Source: Marinobacter changyiensis (GTDB lineage: Bacteria > Pseudomonadota > Gammaproteobacteria > Pseudomonadales > Oleiphilaceae). From it: a stretch of DNA of 64,000 nucleotides. The translations under genes were made by a program, and so were the position numbers. Shown here in pieces: positions 1-9,580 of this stretch; within the stretch, counting starts at the first letter, position 1, and each line of letters opens with the position of its first letter. The stretch lies in the NCBI RefSeq assembly GCF_009193265.1, contig NZ_VZZZ01000005.1, positions 372,001 through 436,000 of the forward strand, written 5' to 3'. Below the pieces are notes generated by a model. That model did not search any database. It was not told the origin of the DNA and saw nothing but the letters and a program-made list of their open reading frames with translations.

Positions 1-777
1 ATAGCCCAGCTTATGAATCAGGCCAGCCAGGGATACCCCGTTGCGCTCGCCCGGTTCGCCACCGTCGTTGACCCGGAACTTCGGCACTATAAACAGGGAG
101 ATGCCTTTAACGCCTGCAGGTGCGCCCTTGATCCTGGCCAGCACCATGTTGACGATGTTGTCGGTGATCGACTGCTCGCCGCCGGAGATGTAAATTTTTG
201 CACCCTTGATCAGGTAGTGGCCGTACTCCGTAGGTGTCGCGGACGTGCGAATGTCGGCCAGCGAGGACCCGGCGTGGGGCTCGGTCAGCGCCATGGTGCC
301 GGAAAACTGACCCGCCAGCATCGGTGGCAGATACCTGTTTCTCTGCTCGTCGTTGCCAAAAACGCGAATCAGATTGGCCGCGGCGGTGGTCAGGAATGGA
401 TAACCCGCAGTACCGGGGTTGGCGGCTGTAAAAAAGCCATTGCAGGCCGCCATCACAGATTCCGGTAACTGCATGCCCCCCAGCTCATAATCGTAACGGC
501 CAGCAATAAAACCTGCCTCGGCGTAAGCATCAAAACCCTGCTTTACCTCAGGCAGCATTTCCACCTGGCCGTTAACGAATTTCGGCTCATCCTTGTCAGC
601 TGCGCTGTTGTGATTGGCAAACTTGTCCCGGGCGATCCTGTCGGCGGTTTCAATGACCGCATCATAGGTGTCCCGGTTGTGCTCACTGAATCGCTCGCGC
701 TCAGTCAGAATTTGGGTGTCGAGTACTTCGTAAAGCTGGAACGCGAGATCACGGCGATCAATCAAAACATCGGACAT
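1..777 (-). CDS. Acyl-CoA dehydrogenase, 3' end cut by window edge
   Basis: This is the N-terminal 259 residues of an acyl-CoA dehydrogenase, a FAD flavoenzyme that introduces the alpha-beta double bond in fatty acyl-CoA beta-oxidation. The frame opens at an ATG at 777 (MSDVLIDRRDLAFQLYEV), 6 nt after an AGGAGGG ribosome binding site, and stays open to base 1. The middle-domain signature for FAD and substrate binding is clear (MALTEPHAGSSLADIRT), followed by IKGAKIYISGGEQ. The N-terminal extension, with helices before the usual acyl-CoA dehydrogenase N domain, fits the larger (about 590-600 aa) FadE-like members. The C-terminal half with the catalytic Glu lies outside the window. Family is certain; chain-length preference cannot be read. 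Confidence 0.93.
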   Translation of the reverse strand, partial: MSDVLIDRRDLAFQLYEVLDTQILTERERFSEHNRDTYDAVIETADRIARDKFANHNSAADKDEPKFVNGQVEMLPEVKQGFDAYAEAGFIAGRYDYELGGMQLPESVMAACNGFFTAANPGTAGYPFLTTAAANLIRVFGNDEQRNRYLPPMLAGQFSGTMALTEPHAGSSLADIRTSATPTEYGHYLIKGAKIYISGGEQSITDNIVNMVLARIKGAPAGVKGISLFIVPKFRVNDGGEPGERNGVSLAGLIHKLGY

Positions 778-1166
778 GGAGACCCTCCTTATAAATTGGC
801 GACAGATTCTCACACTGGAGGCGCGGCGGAAACCGCCAGGTTGCATTTTTCAACTGGTCAGGAGCGCTGCCCCCCATATGGCCACGACGCATTGGGGCTC
901 TATAGTGACCCGTTCCGTCAGCGTTACCCTGACGTACTGTGTCACCCCGAGAAGCTGATTGCAGTTGATGGTCCTATTGCGGGTGCCGGAGGCGGGCTGG
1001 CCTGGTGGGATCTGGGGGAGCCTAGTGGTCCCGCTTTGGTCGCTGGTGTCCTGTCTGATTCCCCGCCCGTCACTTGGCCCGGCTTATGCTTAGGTTCTCA
1101 GTAAGGCCGTCGGCTGATCCAGAACGTAAAATTTTTCGACAGGGTGTTAGATTGGGGAGATATGCC
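778..1166. other. Intergenic region, 389 nt
   Basis: This gap separates the divergent acyl-CoA dehydrogenase and a small plus-strand ORF. It must hold the dehydrogenase promoter. I see an AT-rich patch near 1127-1136 and no convincing fatty-acid-regulator palindrome, RNA gene or conserved reading frame. Confidence 0.5.
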
Positions 1167-1331
1167 ATGAATGCACCAGCAAGAGCAGGTCAGGTAGCGC
1201 TTCTATCCCGGCTTTATGATCTTAAACAGAAGCAGTTAACCGGGGTGTCCCGACAGTCAGACAATTTGAGGTATCGGGTGCTGGAAGCCGAAGCCCAGGC
1301 CATCCAGGATGCCATGAAGTCACTCAGATAG
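1167..1331 (+). CDS. Small hypothetical protein, 54 aa
   Basis: The ORF encodes a 54-residue polar, helical protein (MNAPARAGQVALLSRLYDLK...) with no signal peptide or membrane segment. The ATG at 1167 is preferred over an upstream in-frame start at 1074 because GGGGAGA lies 6 nt before it. Its last 12 bases overlap the 3' end of the convergent CNNM gene. I do not recognise a family. The ribosome binding site and well-formed helix (repeated Leu/Ala/Glu/Gln) argue that it is translated. Confidence 0.5.
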   Translation: MNAPARAGQVALLSRLYDLKQKQLTGVSRQSDNLRYRVLEAEAQAIQDAMKSLR

Positions 1332-2363
1332 CTTATCGGGCCGCTTCGAGGCCATTTTTTTGAGCCGTCGGCTCCACCGTTGCCGGGCGTAACGCTGGAG
1401 ATTGGAGACATTGTCTGTTTCATCCATGATTTCTGTGCCCAGCAGCGTTTCAAGAATATCTTCCAGAGTCACTATCCCCTGCCAGACGCCAGTCTCGTCA
1501 TACACCGCCGCCAGATGCTGTCTGTCTCTCAGCATGTCTCCGAACACATATTCAATATTGGATCGTGCCCGGACGCGCTTGATCGGGCGAATCCTGTCTT
1601 TCAGAGTGGCGTCTTCCGACAAGCCGATAAGATCAGATTTATGAACGAAACCTATCACCTCACTCTGTTCGTCGATTACCGGGTAACGGGAAAACGGTAA
1701 GGGCCGGACATAGTCAATAAGTGCCGCTATTGAGCTGTCCGCTGCCACAGACTTGCAGACAGTGCGCGGGGTAATGATGGAGTTGACTTTGATTCGGTGA
1801 AACTGCAGCACATTCTGGATGATTTTCCTCTCATCTTCGTCAAGAGCCATCTGATCCCGACCGATTTCCGCCAATGCGCTGATTTCACCACGTATATCAA
1901 CATCGGCATCCCCTGACCCCAGGCGGCGGGTGATCTGCTGGGACAACCAGATAAAAGGGAAAAAAGCCTTCATCATAAAATTGAGCATCCCTGGCAGCCT
2001 GGGTGCCAGTCTTCGCCAATATTTGGCGCCGATCGTTTTAGGAATGATCTCCGAAAAAATGAGAATGGCAAGGGTCATTATGCCTGAGGCGAGACCCAGC
2101 CAGGCTTCACCGAACACCACCGCAACCTGGGCACCAACCCCGGTCGCCCCGGCGGTGTGAGCAACCGTGTTTAGAGTCAGAATAGCCGACAGCGGGTCGT
2201 CTATATTGTCCTTCAGTTGCCTCAGTCTGACGAACAGGTCCGGATCACTGGTTTTGATCGAGGCAATGTAGCTCGGCGTAATTGACAGCAACGCGGCTTC
2301 CAGAATCGAGCACAGAAACGAGAACCAGATTGACACCAGGGCAAAAATAACAAGAAGAGTCAT
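1320..2363 (-). CDS. CNNM/CBS-pair membrane protein (DUF21, HlyC/CorC-type)
   Basis: This 347-residue inner-membrane protein has an N-terminal DUF21/CNNM transmembrane domain with about three to four helices (residues 1-150, including FSEIIPKTIGAKY) and a cytoplasmic CBS-domain pair (about 200-320). The CBS pair carries RTVCKSV, SRYPVIDEQSEVIGFVHKSDL and VTLEDILETLLGTEI. Members are linked to divalent-cation (Mg2+/Co2+) efflux or homeostasis, often with adenine-nucleotide sensing by the CBS pair. The start at MTLLVIFALVSIW (2363) places the first transmembrane helix at the N-terminus; an in-frame start 10 codons upstream is less likely. It lacks the C-terminal CorC_HlyC domain seen in longer paralogues. 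The ion specificity is inference. Confidence 0.85.
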   Translation of the reverse strand: MTLLVIFALVSIWFSFLCSILEAALLSITPSYIASIKTSDPDLFVRLRQLKDNIDDPLSAILTLNTVAHTAGATGVGAQVAVVFGEAWLGLASGIMTLAILIFSEIIPKTIGAKYWRRLAPRLPGMLNFMMKAFFPFIWLSQQITRRLGSGDADVDIRGEISALAEIGRDQMALDEDERKIIQNVLQFHRIKVNSIITPRTVCKSVAADSSIAALIDYVRPLPFSRYPVIDEQSEVIGFVHKSDLIGLSEDATLKDRIRPIKRVRARSNIEYVFGDMLRDRQHLAAVYDETGVWQGIVTLEDILETLLGTEIMDETDNVSNLQRYARQRWSRRLKKMASKRPDKLSE

Positions 2364-2556
2364 AGCTTCCGTATAGTGAGTCAGCGAGCACACTACCCTG
2401 CCGCATTGCTATTCTGACGTCCAGTTCCCGCACATTAACGTCACGGGATCAACTGACAACATTTTACTGTCTGCCGGCCTCTTACGGTGATGTTGGGCAT
2501 TTTCGTTTGCGTGGTAGCATAGCCATCCTACGACCACGGGAAACGGAATAACCATT

Positions 2557-3384
2557 ATGGCTTTGCGATCCGCCGATAAAACCGCCACTGACCGGGTACT
2601 TCTCAACATCGACCAGGGCATTGCCACCGTAACCCTGAACCGGCCGGACAAGCTTAATGGTCTCGACATGCCGATGTTTGACGCCATCACCCGAGTGGCA
2701 AAAACGCTGAAAAAAGAACGCCAGGTGCGGGCGATCGTCATGCATGGCTCAGGCGATGCGTTCTGCTCGGGCCTCGATGTGAAAACGGTGTCAAAAAACC
2801 CGGTCAATTTTCTTCGTTTACTGGTCAAACCCGGGCGCAAAATCAGTAATCTCGCCCAGGATGTCGGCTATCTCTGGCGGGATGTACCAGCGCCGGTCAT
2901 TGCGGTTACCCACGGCTATTGCTTCGGGGGAGGATTCCAGATCGCCCTGGGCGCGGACTTCCGCTTCAGCACTCCGGGTTGTGAATTCTCGATTATGGAA
3001 AGCAAATGGGGGCTGATTCCGGATATGAGCCTGGCGGTCACCCTGCGGGAATTAATCACCATTGACCTGGCAAAAGAACTGACCATGACAGCGAGGCAGT
3101 TTACCGGTGACGAAGCCAGGACCATGGGCCTGGTGTCCCGGGTGTGCGACGACCCATTGGCGGAGGCCTATAAGTTTGCACAGGAACTGGCGGCCCGTTC
3201 TCCTGATGCTGTCGCTGCGAGCAAGCTGCTGTTCAATCGCACCTGGAGCGCTCCCGACAAGGTTGCACTAGACTGGGAAACCCGCCTCCAGAGGCGGATT
3301 ATCGGGCGGTCCAACCAACGCATTGCAGTGACCCGCAACACCACCGATCCTGATCGGGCGTTCGAAGATCGCCGCAATCTTTAG
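2557..3384 (+). CDS. Crotonase / enoyl-CoA hydratase-isomerase family protein
   Basis: This 275-residue cytoplasmic member of the crotonase superfamily acts on acyl-CoA thioesters, typically as enoyl-CoA hydratase or isomerase. The oxyanion-hole segments GSGDAFCSGLDVK and GYCFGGGFQIALGADFRF are clear, as is the FSIMESKWGLIPDM segment that usually carries the active-site acid. The start ATG at 2557 follows GGAA in a CGGGAAACGGAATAACC leader, which is a modest ribosome binding site. It is divergent from the CNNM gene with a 193-nt gap. The position near an acyl-CoA dehydrogenase fits lipid catabolism, but they are not in one operon. Exact substrate unknown. Confidence 0.88.
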   Translation: MALRSADKTATDRVLLNIDQGIATVTLNRPDKLNGLDMPMFDAITRVAKTLKKERQVRAIVMHGSGDAFCSGLDVKTVSKNPVNFLRLLVKPGRKISNLAQDVGYLWRDVPAPVIAVTHGYCFGGGFQIALGADFRFSTPGCEFSIMESKWGLIPDMSLAVTLRELITIDLAKELTMTARQFTGDEARTMGLVSRVCDDPLAEAYKFAQELAARSPDAVAASKLLFNRTWSAPDKVALDWETRLQRRIIGRSNQRIAVTRNTTDPDRAFEDRRNL

Positions 3385-3473
3385 TGGGCTGCGGGGGCCC
3401 CATCGTTCGAGCGGCTTGACCTGAGAAGTCGTGCACGTATGATCTGTCTTCATATTAATTTTACGGAGCCTCC

Positions 3474-3599
3474 ATGACAGCACAGCCCCGTGCTCATTCA
3501 GCTGTTCCGGCCGCGTCCAACCCACCGCACTGGCTACGTTGGGGCAGACTGCCTTACTTTCCCGACCCGCCACGGCTGATCTGGTCCGGCATTCTGTAG
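3474..3599 (+). CDS. 41-codon ORF with ribosome binding site, possible gene remnant
   Basis: This short frame starts MTAQPRAHSAV and ends RLIWSGIL, rich in Pro, Trp and Arg, with GGAG 5 nt before its ATG. It sits alone in the 332-nt gap between the crotonase and the mrp operon. The abrupt end after an aromatic, Pro-rich segment resembles the N-terminus of a larger protein cut by a stop, so it may be a decayed gene or a leader ORF. I recognise no family. The rest of the gap (3600-3734) shows nothing else. Confidence 0.3.
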   Translation: MTAQPRAHSAVPAASNPPHWLRWGRLPYFPDPPRLIWSGIL

Positions 3600-3734
3600 A
3601 GGGCGCTCCGCGGATACGCTTTACCGGCGGCAATAGCAGGGAAAAGGGTCAATCGTCCCCGCATCCGAAAGCTGTCCCGAACGACTCGGGGAGCTGCAAC
3701 TAAAACACAGATAAAAATGACAAAAGAGGTTGGG

Positions 3735-6545
3735 ATGACCCTATCGCTGGTCGTTTTACTGCCTTTCATTGGCGCCCTGGTTGCGCCATTTTTCGCGCAG
3801 GCAGGCAGGACCGCCATCGCAATTGCATCGTCCATACCGGCGGTGGTTGCTCTGGCCGCATTATTCCCGCACTGGAAGACACTGGCAGCCGGAGAAGTGC
3901 TGGTCCAGACTTACGAGTGGCTGCCCTCGATCGGGCTTTCCCTGAGTTTCCGGCTTGACGGCCTTTCCCTGCTGTTCGCCTTACTTATTCTGATCATTGG
4001 CCTTTTGATCATTCTTTATTCCCGTTACTACCTGAAGAAACAGGAGAATATTGGCAAATTCTATTCTCTGCTCTTGCTGTTCATGGGTTCAATGATGGGC
4101 ATCGTGATGTCCAGCAACCTGCTACTGATGCTGATTTTCTGGGAAATGACCAGTCTCTCGTCATTCCTGCTGATCAGTTTCTGGAACCACAAGCAGGATG
4201 CCCGCCGTGGCGCGCGTATGGCGTTGGCGGTCACCGGAGGTGGAGGCCTCGCGTTGCTGGCGGGCATTCTACTGATCGGCAATATTGTCGGTAGTTTTGA
4301 GTTGGATGACGTGCTCGCAGCGGGCAATCAGATAAAAGCTCACTCCCTTTACCCGATCGCATTGACTCTGGTTTTACTGGGCGCCTTCACCAAATCCGCC
4401 CAGTTTCCGTTCCACTTCTGGCTGCCCCATGCCATGCAGGCCCCCACTCCGGTCTCAGCGTATCTGCACTCCGCCACCATGGTGAAAGCGGGGGTTTTCC
4501 TGCTCGCCAGACTTTATCCGGCGTTGGCCGGAACTGACCAGTGGTTCTACATGGTCAGCTTTACCGGCATGGCTACGTTGTTGATCGGCGCCTATGTGGC
4601 ACTGTTCAAACACGACCTCAAAGGTCTGCTGGCCCATTCAACGGTCAGCCACCTTGGTCTGATTACCCTGTTGTTTGGTATGGGCACGCAGCTGGCCGCA
4701 GTTGCGGCGGTATTTCACATTATCAATCATGCCATCTTCAAAGCGTCGCTATTCATGGCTGCAGGCATCATCGACCACGAAACCGGCACCCGGGATATGC
4801 GTCAGATCAACGGCCTGTGGAGGTATATGCCCCATACTGCAACGCTGGCTATGGTGGCAGCGTCATCGATGGCGGGGGTACCTTTGCTCAACGGTTTCCT
4901 GAGCAAGGAAATGTTCTTTGCAGAATCATTGCAGCTCAATCTTCCGGGCCTATGGGCTTACCTGCCGCCCGTCGTTGCGACCCTGGCAGGCATTTTTGCC
5001 GTGGCCTACTCGGCCCGCTTTATCCACGACGTTTTCTTTAACGGGAAGCCGTTGAACCTGCCGATTTACCCGCCCCATGAACCACCCCGTTATATGAAGA
5101 TTCCGGTCGAAATATTGGTCTTTGCCTGCCTTATGGTTGGCATGTTTCCGGCGCTTTCCGTGGGCCCCCTGCTCTACGCTGCTGCTGCCGCAACACTGGG
5201 GGGGCCGGTGCCGGACTACGAACTGGCCATCCTGCACGGTTTCAATCTGCCATTGATGATGAGCTTCTTCGCTTTCTTTGGTGGTCTTATCATGTACACC
5301 CAACGTCAGCGGTTCTTCGATTTCCACGCTCGTTTCAAGGAAGTTGACGAGAAAGCCGTGTTCGAGGCCTGTGTCAAATGGGCTGGTGATAGGTCCGAAC
5401 GCCTTATAAACAGGCTGGAGAACGGTTCGCTGCAAAGATATGGCTTACTGTTGCTGTTAACGGCACTGGTGGTCGCTTTCATGCCGCTACTGGATCTGGG
5501 TGTATCGATTGGCAGCAACGGCCTGACCCCGATTGATTTACCGACCACACTCGGCGCCCTGATTTTGATCAGCGCTGCGATTGCGACGGTAGTCATGCAC
5601 AGAGAAAGGCTCACGTCATTGATACTTCTGAGCGTGGTCGGTCTTATGGTCGCGCTGGCATTCGCCCGGTTCTCCGCACCGGACCTGGCCCTGACCCAAC
5701 TCTCGGTTGAAGTGGTCACCATCGTGCTGCTGATGCTGGCGCTTTACTATCTGCCCTCCTGGACACCGATAGAAACAGCCCCCTGGGTGCGCTGGCGAGA
5801 TGCAGCGATCGCGCTGGCAGCAGGGCTGGGCATGACGCTGGCGACGCTGGCGATGCTGACGCGACCGTTCACCTCGATTTCCGAATTCTTTCTTGAGAAC
5901 AGCAAACCCGGTGGCGGTGGCACCAATGTGGTCAACGTGATCCTGGTCGACTTCCGGGGCTTCGATACCCTGGGAGAAATCACCGTTCTGGCCATTGCGG
6001 CACTGGGCATTTATGCCATGATGAAAAACGCCAGGCTTCTACCACCCACGACAGACGGCCAGGGACACTCCTGGACCAGAGATGCCTACCCAACCATGCT
6101 GGCGCAGATATCCCGCCCGCTGTTACCACTCGCCTTGATGGTTTCGGTATTTATCTTCCTCCGCGGACACAACATGCCAGGCGGTGGATTTGTTGCCGGC
6201 CTGGTGACTGCGGTTGCGCTGATATTGCAGTACATCGCTAACGGCATCGAATGGAGTGAGAAGCGCATGGCGCTGCCTTACCAGATCATGCTTGCGCTCG
6301 GTGTCGCAGCTGCCACGTTAACCGGGGTTGGCAGCTATGCCTTTGGCTATCCGTTCCTGACCTCCTCCTTCACCTATGTCTCGCTCCCGGTGGTCGGTAA
6401 ATTCGAACTTGCGACCGCGATGATTTTTGATCTCGGGGTGTATCTCACGGTCATTGGCGCAACCTTGCTCGCCCTGACAAGCCTCAGCAAGCTGTCAGTA
6501 CAACCGGCCAAGTCATTCGGCAGCCGCAACGCAGGAGGAGCCTGA
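3735..6545 (+). CDS. mrpA: Mrp-type Na+(K+)/H+ antiporter subunit A fused to subunit B
   Basis: This is the large subunit of the multi-subunit Mrp antiporter, which exchanges cytoplasmic Na+ or K+ for protons and supports alkali and salt tolerance. It has 936 residues, nearly all transmembrane helices. The N-terminal two thirds is the NuoL-like proton-translocating core, with [18 protein letters not shown] and [19 protein letters not shown]. After residue about 760 comes an MnhB domain ([37 protein letters not shown]), so subunit B is fused to A as in the PhaAB (group 2) arrangement, and no separate mrpB follows. I place the start at ATG 3735, since GAGG lies 7 nt before it, rather than ATG 3717. 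mrpC follows after 1 nt. Confidence 0.95.
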   Translation: MTLSLVVLLPFIGALVAPFFAQAGRTAIAIASSIPAVVALAALFPHWKTLAAGEVLVQTYEWLPSIGLSLSFRLDGLSLLFALLILIIGLLIILYSRYYLKKQENIGKFYSLLLLFMGSMMGIVMSSNLLLMLIFWEMTSLSSFLLISFWNHKQDARRGARMALAVTGGGGLALLAGILLIGNIVGSFELDDVLAAGNQIKAHSLYPIALTLVLLGAFTKSAQFPFHFWLPHAMQAPTPVSAYLHSATMVKAGVFLLARLYPALAGTDQWFYMVSFTGMATLLIGAYVALFKHDLKGLLAHSTVSHLGLITLLFGMGTQLAAVAAVFHIINHAIFKASLFMAAGIIDHETGTRDMRQINGLWRYMPHTATLAMVAASSMAGVPLLNGFLSKEMFFAESLQLNLPGLWAYLPPVVATLAGIFAVAYSARFIHDVFFNGKPLNLPIYPPHEPPRYMKIPVEILVFACLMVGMFPALSVGPLLYAAAAATLGGPVPDYELAILHGFNLPLMMSFFAFFGGLIMYTQRQRFFDFHARFKEVDEKAVFEACVKWAGDRSERLINRLENGSLQRYGLLLLLTALVVAFMPLLDLGVSIGSNGLTPIDLPTTLGALILISAAIATVVMHRERLTSLILLSVVGLMVALAFARFSAPDLALTQLSVEVVTIVLLMLALYYLPSWTPIETAPWVRWRDAAIALAAGLGMTLATLAMLTRPFTSISEFFLENSKPGGGGTNVVNVILVDFRGFDTLGEITVLAIAALGIYAMMKNARLLPPTTDGQGHSWTRDAYPTMLAQISRPLLPLALMVSVFIFLRGHNMPGGGFVAGLVTAVALILQYIANGIEWSEKRMALPYQIMLALGVAAATLTGVGSYAFGYPFLTSSFTYVSLPVVGKFELATAMIFDLGVYLTVIGATLLALTSLSKLSVQPAKSFGSRNAGGA

Positions 6546-6546
6546 C

Positions 6547-6915
6547 ATGGAACTCGTATTCGCTTTGATCATCGGCACACTCACCAGCACTGGTGTATAC
6601 CTGCTCCTGCGCGCCAGAACCTTTCCGGTTGTGGTCGGCCTGACGCTATTGTCCTACGGAGTGAATCTGTTCCTGTTCTCCACCGGTCGTTTGAGTACCG
6701 ATGGGCAACCTATTATCGGGGGTGCTGAAGCTTATAGTGACCCGCTGCCCCAGGCTCTGGTGCTGACCGCCATAGTCATTGGTTTTGCGATGACTGCTTT
6801 TTTGGTGGCCCTGGCACTACGAAGCCTCGCCGATACCCGCGTTGATCATGTCGATGGAACAAGAAGGCAGGCAACGCCACCAGAGCAGACAGATGCAGGG
6901 GAGAACAACCAATGA
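6547..6915 (+). CDS. mrpC: Mrp antiporter subunit C
   Basis: This 122-residue NuoK-like membrane subunit has three transmembrane helices. The diagnostic region LLSYGVNLFLFSTGRL and the helix PLPQALVLTAIVIGFAMTAFLV match MrpC/MnhC. An AGGAGG site lies in the last codons of mrpA, just before the ATG. The C-terminal 25 residues are a polar tail rich in Arg, Thr and Gln. Its stop overlaps the mrpD start by 4 nt (ATGA), indicating translational coupling within the antiporter operon. Confidence 0.95.
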   Translation: MELVFALIIGTLTSTGVYLLLRARTFPVVVGLTLLSYGVNLFLFSTGRLSTDGQPIIGGAEAYSDPLPQALVLTAIVIGFAMTAFLVALALRSLADTRVDHVDGTRRQATPPEQTDAGENNQ

Positions 6916-8429
6916 ATCATTGGTTAACCGCTCCCATTCTTATCCCGCTGCTGGGCGGTGTACTGCAGATATTCATGTCTTATGCCCCAATGCAGCTGCG
7001 CAGAACGCTGGCCTTGGGCACGACTGTGATGATGTTGGTTGCCGCCGTCGTACTGTTAGGGCTTGCCGACGATGGCGCCTACCGGATGTACGCATTCGGT
7101 AACTGGCAGCCTCCCTTTGGCATCGTGTTAGTGCTGGATCGCCTGGCGGCACTGATGCTGATGGTAACCGCAGTCCTTGCACTGTTCTGCCATATTTACT
7201 CGATATGTAAAACGGATACCCAGGGTCCCCACTTCCATACCCTGTTTCTATTCCAGCTGGCGGGTCTGAACATTGCATTTCTGACCGGGGATCTGTTCAA
7301 CCTTTTTGTCGCTTTCGAAATATTGCTGATAGCGTCCTACGGCTTGCTGCTCCATGGCGGCGGGACTACCCGCACCGTGCCTGGCCTGCACTACGTGGTG
7401 CTGAACCTGATCGGCTCTGCACTCTTTCTGATCAGCGTTGGCATGATCTATAGCGTGACCGGCACCCTGAACATGTCGGACCTGGCGGTACAGGTGCCGA
7501 AAATAAGTAGTGAAGAGTTGCCGCTCGTAAAAGCCGGAGGCATGTTGTTGCTGGTGGTCTTTGGGCTGAAAGCTGCCATCCTGCCCTTATGTTTTTGGTT
7601 ACCCCGGGCTTACGCCAGTGCAACAGCGCCCGTCGCTGCGCTGTTTGCGGTGATGACCAAAGTCGGTATATACGCCATCCTCAGGGTATACACGCTGATA
7701 TTCGGTGATGATGCTGGCGAGCTGGCTAACCTGGGTATGGACTGGATATTTCCGTTTGCCCTGATCACGCTGACTGTGGGTGTCATTGGATTGCTGGGCT
7801 CCAGAACGCTGAAAACACTGATTGCATGGCAGGTGATTATTTCTGTCGGTACGCTACTGGCCGCCATCGGCCTGAATACCTCCGCAGGAACCTCAGCGGC
7901 ACTTTTTTACCTGATCAACACAACCTGGGTGGTTGGCGGATTGTTTCTGGTTGTCGATCTGGTTTCCAACCAGCGTGGCTCTGCCAGCGACAAAATCGTA
8001 ACGGCACCGCGGATGCGTAATCGCGGGCTGTTGGGAACCCTGTTTTTCCTCGGTGCAACCGCCAATGCCGGACTGCCGCCTCTGAGCGGGTTCTTTGCCA
8101 AGCTGCTGATTCTTCAGGCGGTCACGCCCGGCATCGAGATGGCGTTTCTATGGTCAATTATATTGATTGGCGGCTTCTTTACCCTGATTGCCTATAGTCA
8201 TGCTGGCAGCATCGTATTCTGGCGGAATAATGAAGGGCATATCGAATCTGACAGCAAGCTGACTTTGCCGGTAACGGCATCGGCGACCGCACTGATCGGA
8301 CTAAGCATCGTGATCGTGGCACTTGCTGGGCCCATCAGCCGGTATACCGACGCTACTGCAGCCCAACTGCACAACCCCGCAGGCTATATTGAGATTCTAC
8401 AAATGCCTGTTATCACGGAGGGTGAATGA
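6912..8429 (+). CDS. mrpD: Mrp antiporter subunit D
   Basis: This 505-residue polytopic protein is homologous to the NuoM/NuoN proton-pumping subunits of complex I and is essential for Mrp antiport. It has about 14 transmembrane segments, with the conserved proton-channel regions LTGDLFNLFVAFEILLIASY, KAAILPLCFWLPRAYASA and TLKTLIAWQVIISVG visible. It overlaps mrpC and mrpE. In Mrp complexes MrpA and MrpD form separate proton modules; both are intact here, so the operon should encode a working exchanger. Confidence 0.95.
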   Translation: MNHWLTAPILIPLLGGVLQIFMSYAPMQLRRTLALGTTVMMLVAAVVLLGLADDGAYRMYAFGNWQPPFGIVLVLDRLAALMLMVTAVLALFCHIYSICKTDTQGPHFHTLFLFQLAGLNIAFLTGDLFNLFVAFEILLIASYGLLLHGGGTTRTVPGLHYVVLNLIGSALFLISVGMIYSVTGTLNMSDLAVQVPKISSEELPLVKAGGMLLLVVFGLKAAILPLCFWLPRAYASATAPVAALFAVMTKVGIYAILRVYTLIFGDDAGELANLGMDWIFPFALITLTVGVIGLLGSRTLKTLIAWQVIISVGTLLAAIGLNTSAGTSAALFYLINTTWVVGGLFLVVDLVSNQRGSASDKIVTAPRMRNRGLLGTLFFLGATANAGLPPLSGFFAKLLILQAVTPGIEMAFLWSIILIGGFFTLIAYSHAGSIVFWRNNEGHIESDSKLTLPVTASATALIGLSIVIVALAGPISRYTDATAAQLHNPAGYIEILQMPVITEGE

Positions 8430-8917
8430 TGAACCTGCGCTTCGGCTTTCCCCAGCCCTTGCTGAGCTTTGCGCTTTTACTGGTGTGGCTGATGCTGGCA
8501 GGAGCGTCCGCAGGTAACGCTGTACTCGGACTTATTCTTGCCTGGCTGCTCCCACTGTTTACCCGGGCATTCTGGCCCGACAACCCGGCCATCCGAAAGC
8601 CCTGGAAACTGGCCGCGTATGCGCTCAGAGTTATCGCGGATATCGTAGTGGCCAGCGTTATTGTCGCACGCCTTGTTTTGAGCTTCCGGCGGAGCCCTAG
8701 ATCTGCTTTTGTCTGTTATCCCCTGACCCTGGAGCACCCCCTCGGAATTACCATGCTGGCCAGCACCATTTCCTTAACACCCGGCACCGTCAGCGCAGAT
8801 GTCAGTAATGATCACAAGATGCTATTGATCCACGCCCTGGACGTGACGGATGACCAGGCGCTCATCGACGGGATTCACAAGCGTTACGAGAAGCCGTTAC
8901 TGGAGTTATTCCAATGA
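8429..8917 (+). CDS. mrpE: Mrp antiporter subunit E
   Basis: This 162-residue MnhE-family subunit has an N-terminal pair of transmembrane helices and a cytoplasmic C-terminal domain. Diagnostic segments are VIADIVVASVIVARLVL and LASTISLTPGTVSADVSNDH. Two adjacent ATG codons (8426, 8429) are possible. GGAGGG lies 6 nt before 8429 but only 3 nt before 8426, so 8429 is preferred. Its end overlaps the mrpF start by 4 nt. Confidence 0.94.
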   Translation: MNLRFGFPQPLLSFALLLVWLMLAGASAGNAVLGLILAWLLPLFTRAFWPDNPAIRKPWKLAAYALRVIADIVVASVIVARLVLSFRRSPRSAFVCYPLTLEHPLGITMLASTISLTPGTVSADVSNDHKMLLIHALDVTDDQALIDGIHKRYEKPLLELFQ

Positions 8918-9183
8918 TTGCCTTTGCCTTGTCTCTCACTATCGCCCTGGTCAGCCTTGCGGTCGCGCTTAACATATACCGGCTGGTGAGAGGTCCGGAC
9001 GCTCCGGATCGCATACTCGCGCTGGATACCCTGTATATCAATGCCATTGCACTGATTCTTCTGTTCGGCATGATCCTGGGAACACGATTGTATCTGGAAG
9101 CAGCACTGCTTATCGCCGTCATGGGTTTCGTCGGCACGGTGGCGCTGGCTAAATACCTCAAGCGCGGGAGTGTAATCGAATGA
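8914..9183 (+). CDS. mrpF: Mrp antiporter subunit F
   Basis: This 89-residue subunit has three transmembrane helices, with the family motif RLVRGPDAPDRILALDTLYI and the helix LLIAVMGFVGTVALAKYLKRG. It overlaps mrpE by 4 nt at its start. At its end the stop codon overlaps the ATG of a 21-codon ORF that leads to mrpG. Confidence 0.94.
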   Translation: MIAFALSLTIALVSLAVALNIYRLVRGPDAPDRILALDTLYINAIALILLFGMILGTRLYLEAALLIAVMGFVGTVALAKYLKRGSVIE

Positions 9184-9245
9184 GTAAAGCACACCAGACT
9201 GTCCCTGACAGCAACCAGCGACCGACCGAGAGGGCCCGGGTATGA
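9180..9245 (+). CDS. 21-codon coupling ORF between mrpF and mrpG
   Basis: This frame starts with an ATGA overlap on the mrpF stop and ends with a TATGA overlap on the mrpG start, encoding a 21-residue polar peptide (MSKAHQTVPDSNQRPTERAR...). In most Mrp operons mrpF and mrpG overlap or lie close. Here a 58-nt gap is filled by an open frame with 4-nt overlaps at both ends. A role as a translational relay is inferred; the peptide itself may have no function. Confidence 0.35.
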   Translation: MSKAHQTVPDSNQRPTERARV

Positions 9246-9574
9246 CTTTTGCTGCAGAGCTGATTGTTTCGATATTGCTGGTGACCGGTGGGGCATTTGC
9301 GCTGGTGGGTGCTATCGGTCTGGCCCGCTTTCCGGATTTCTTCACCCGCCTGCATGGCCCGACCAAAGCAACAACGCTGGGCGTCGGCAGCATCGCGATG
9401 GCCTCGATTGTGTACTTTTTCAGTCAGGGCCAAAGCGCGGGGGTGACAGAGCTACTGATCATGGTGTTCCTTTTCCTGACAGCACCCATCAGTGCCAACA
9501 TTCTTGCCAAGTCGGCCATGCACATCAAGGTAGGTATTATGGAGAATACTCGCGGCAAGCCCTGGGACCAGTAA
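9242..9574 (+). CDS. mrpG: Mrp antiporter subunit G
   Basis: This 110-residue MnhG subunit has three transmembrane helices. The signature ALVGAIGLARFPDFFTRLHG is present, followed by the conserved ATTLGVGSIAMASI. AGAGGG lies 9 nt before the ATG. It is the last gene of the operon; only 6 nt separate its stop from the convergent DUF4112 gene. Confidence 0.95.
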   Translation: MTFAAELIVSILLVTGGAFALVGAIGLARFPDFFTRLHGPTKATTLGVGSIAMASIVYFFSQGQSAGVTELLIMVFLFLTAPISANILAKSAMHIKVGIMENTRGKPWDQ

Positions 9575-9580
9575 GAGCCC

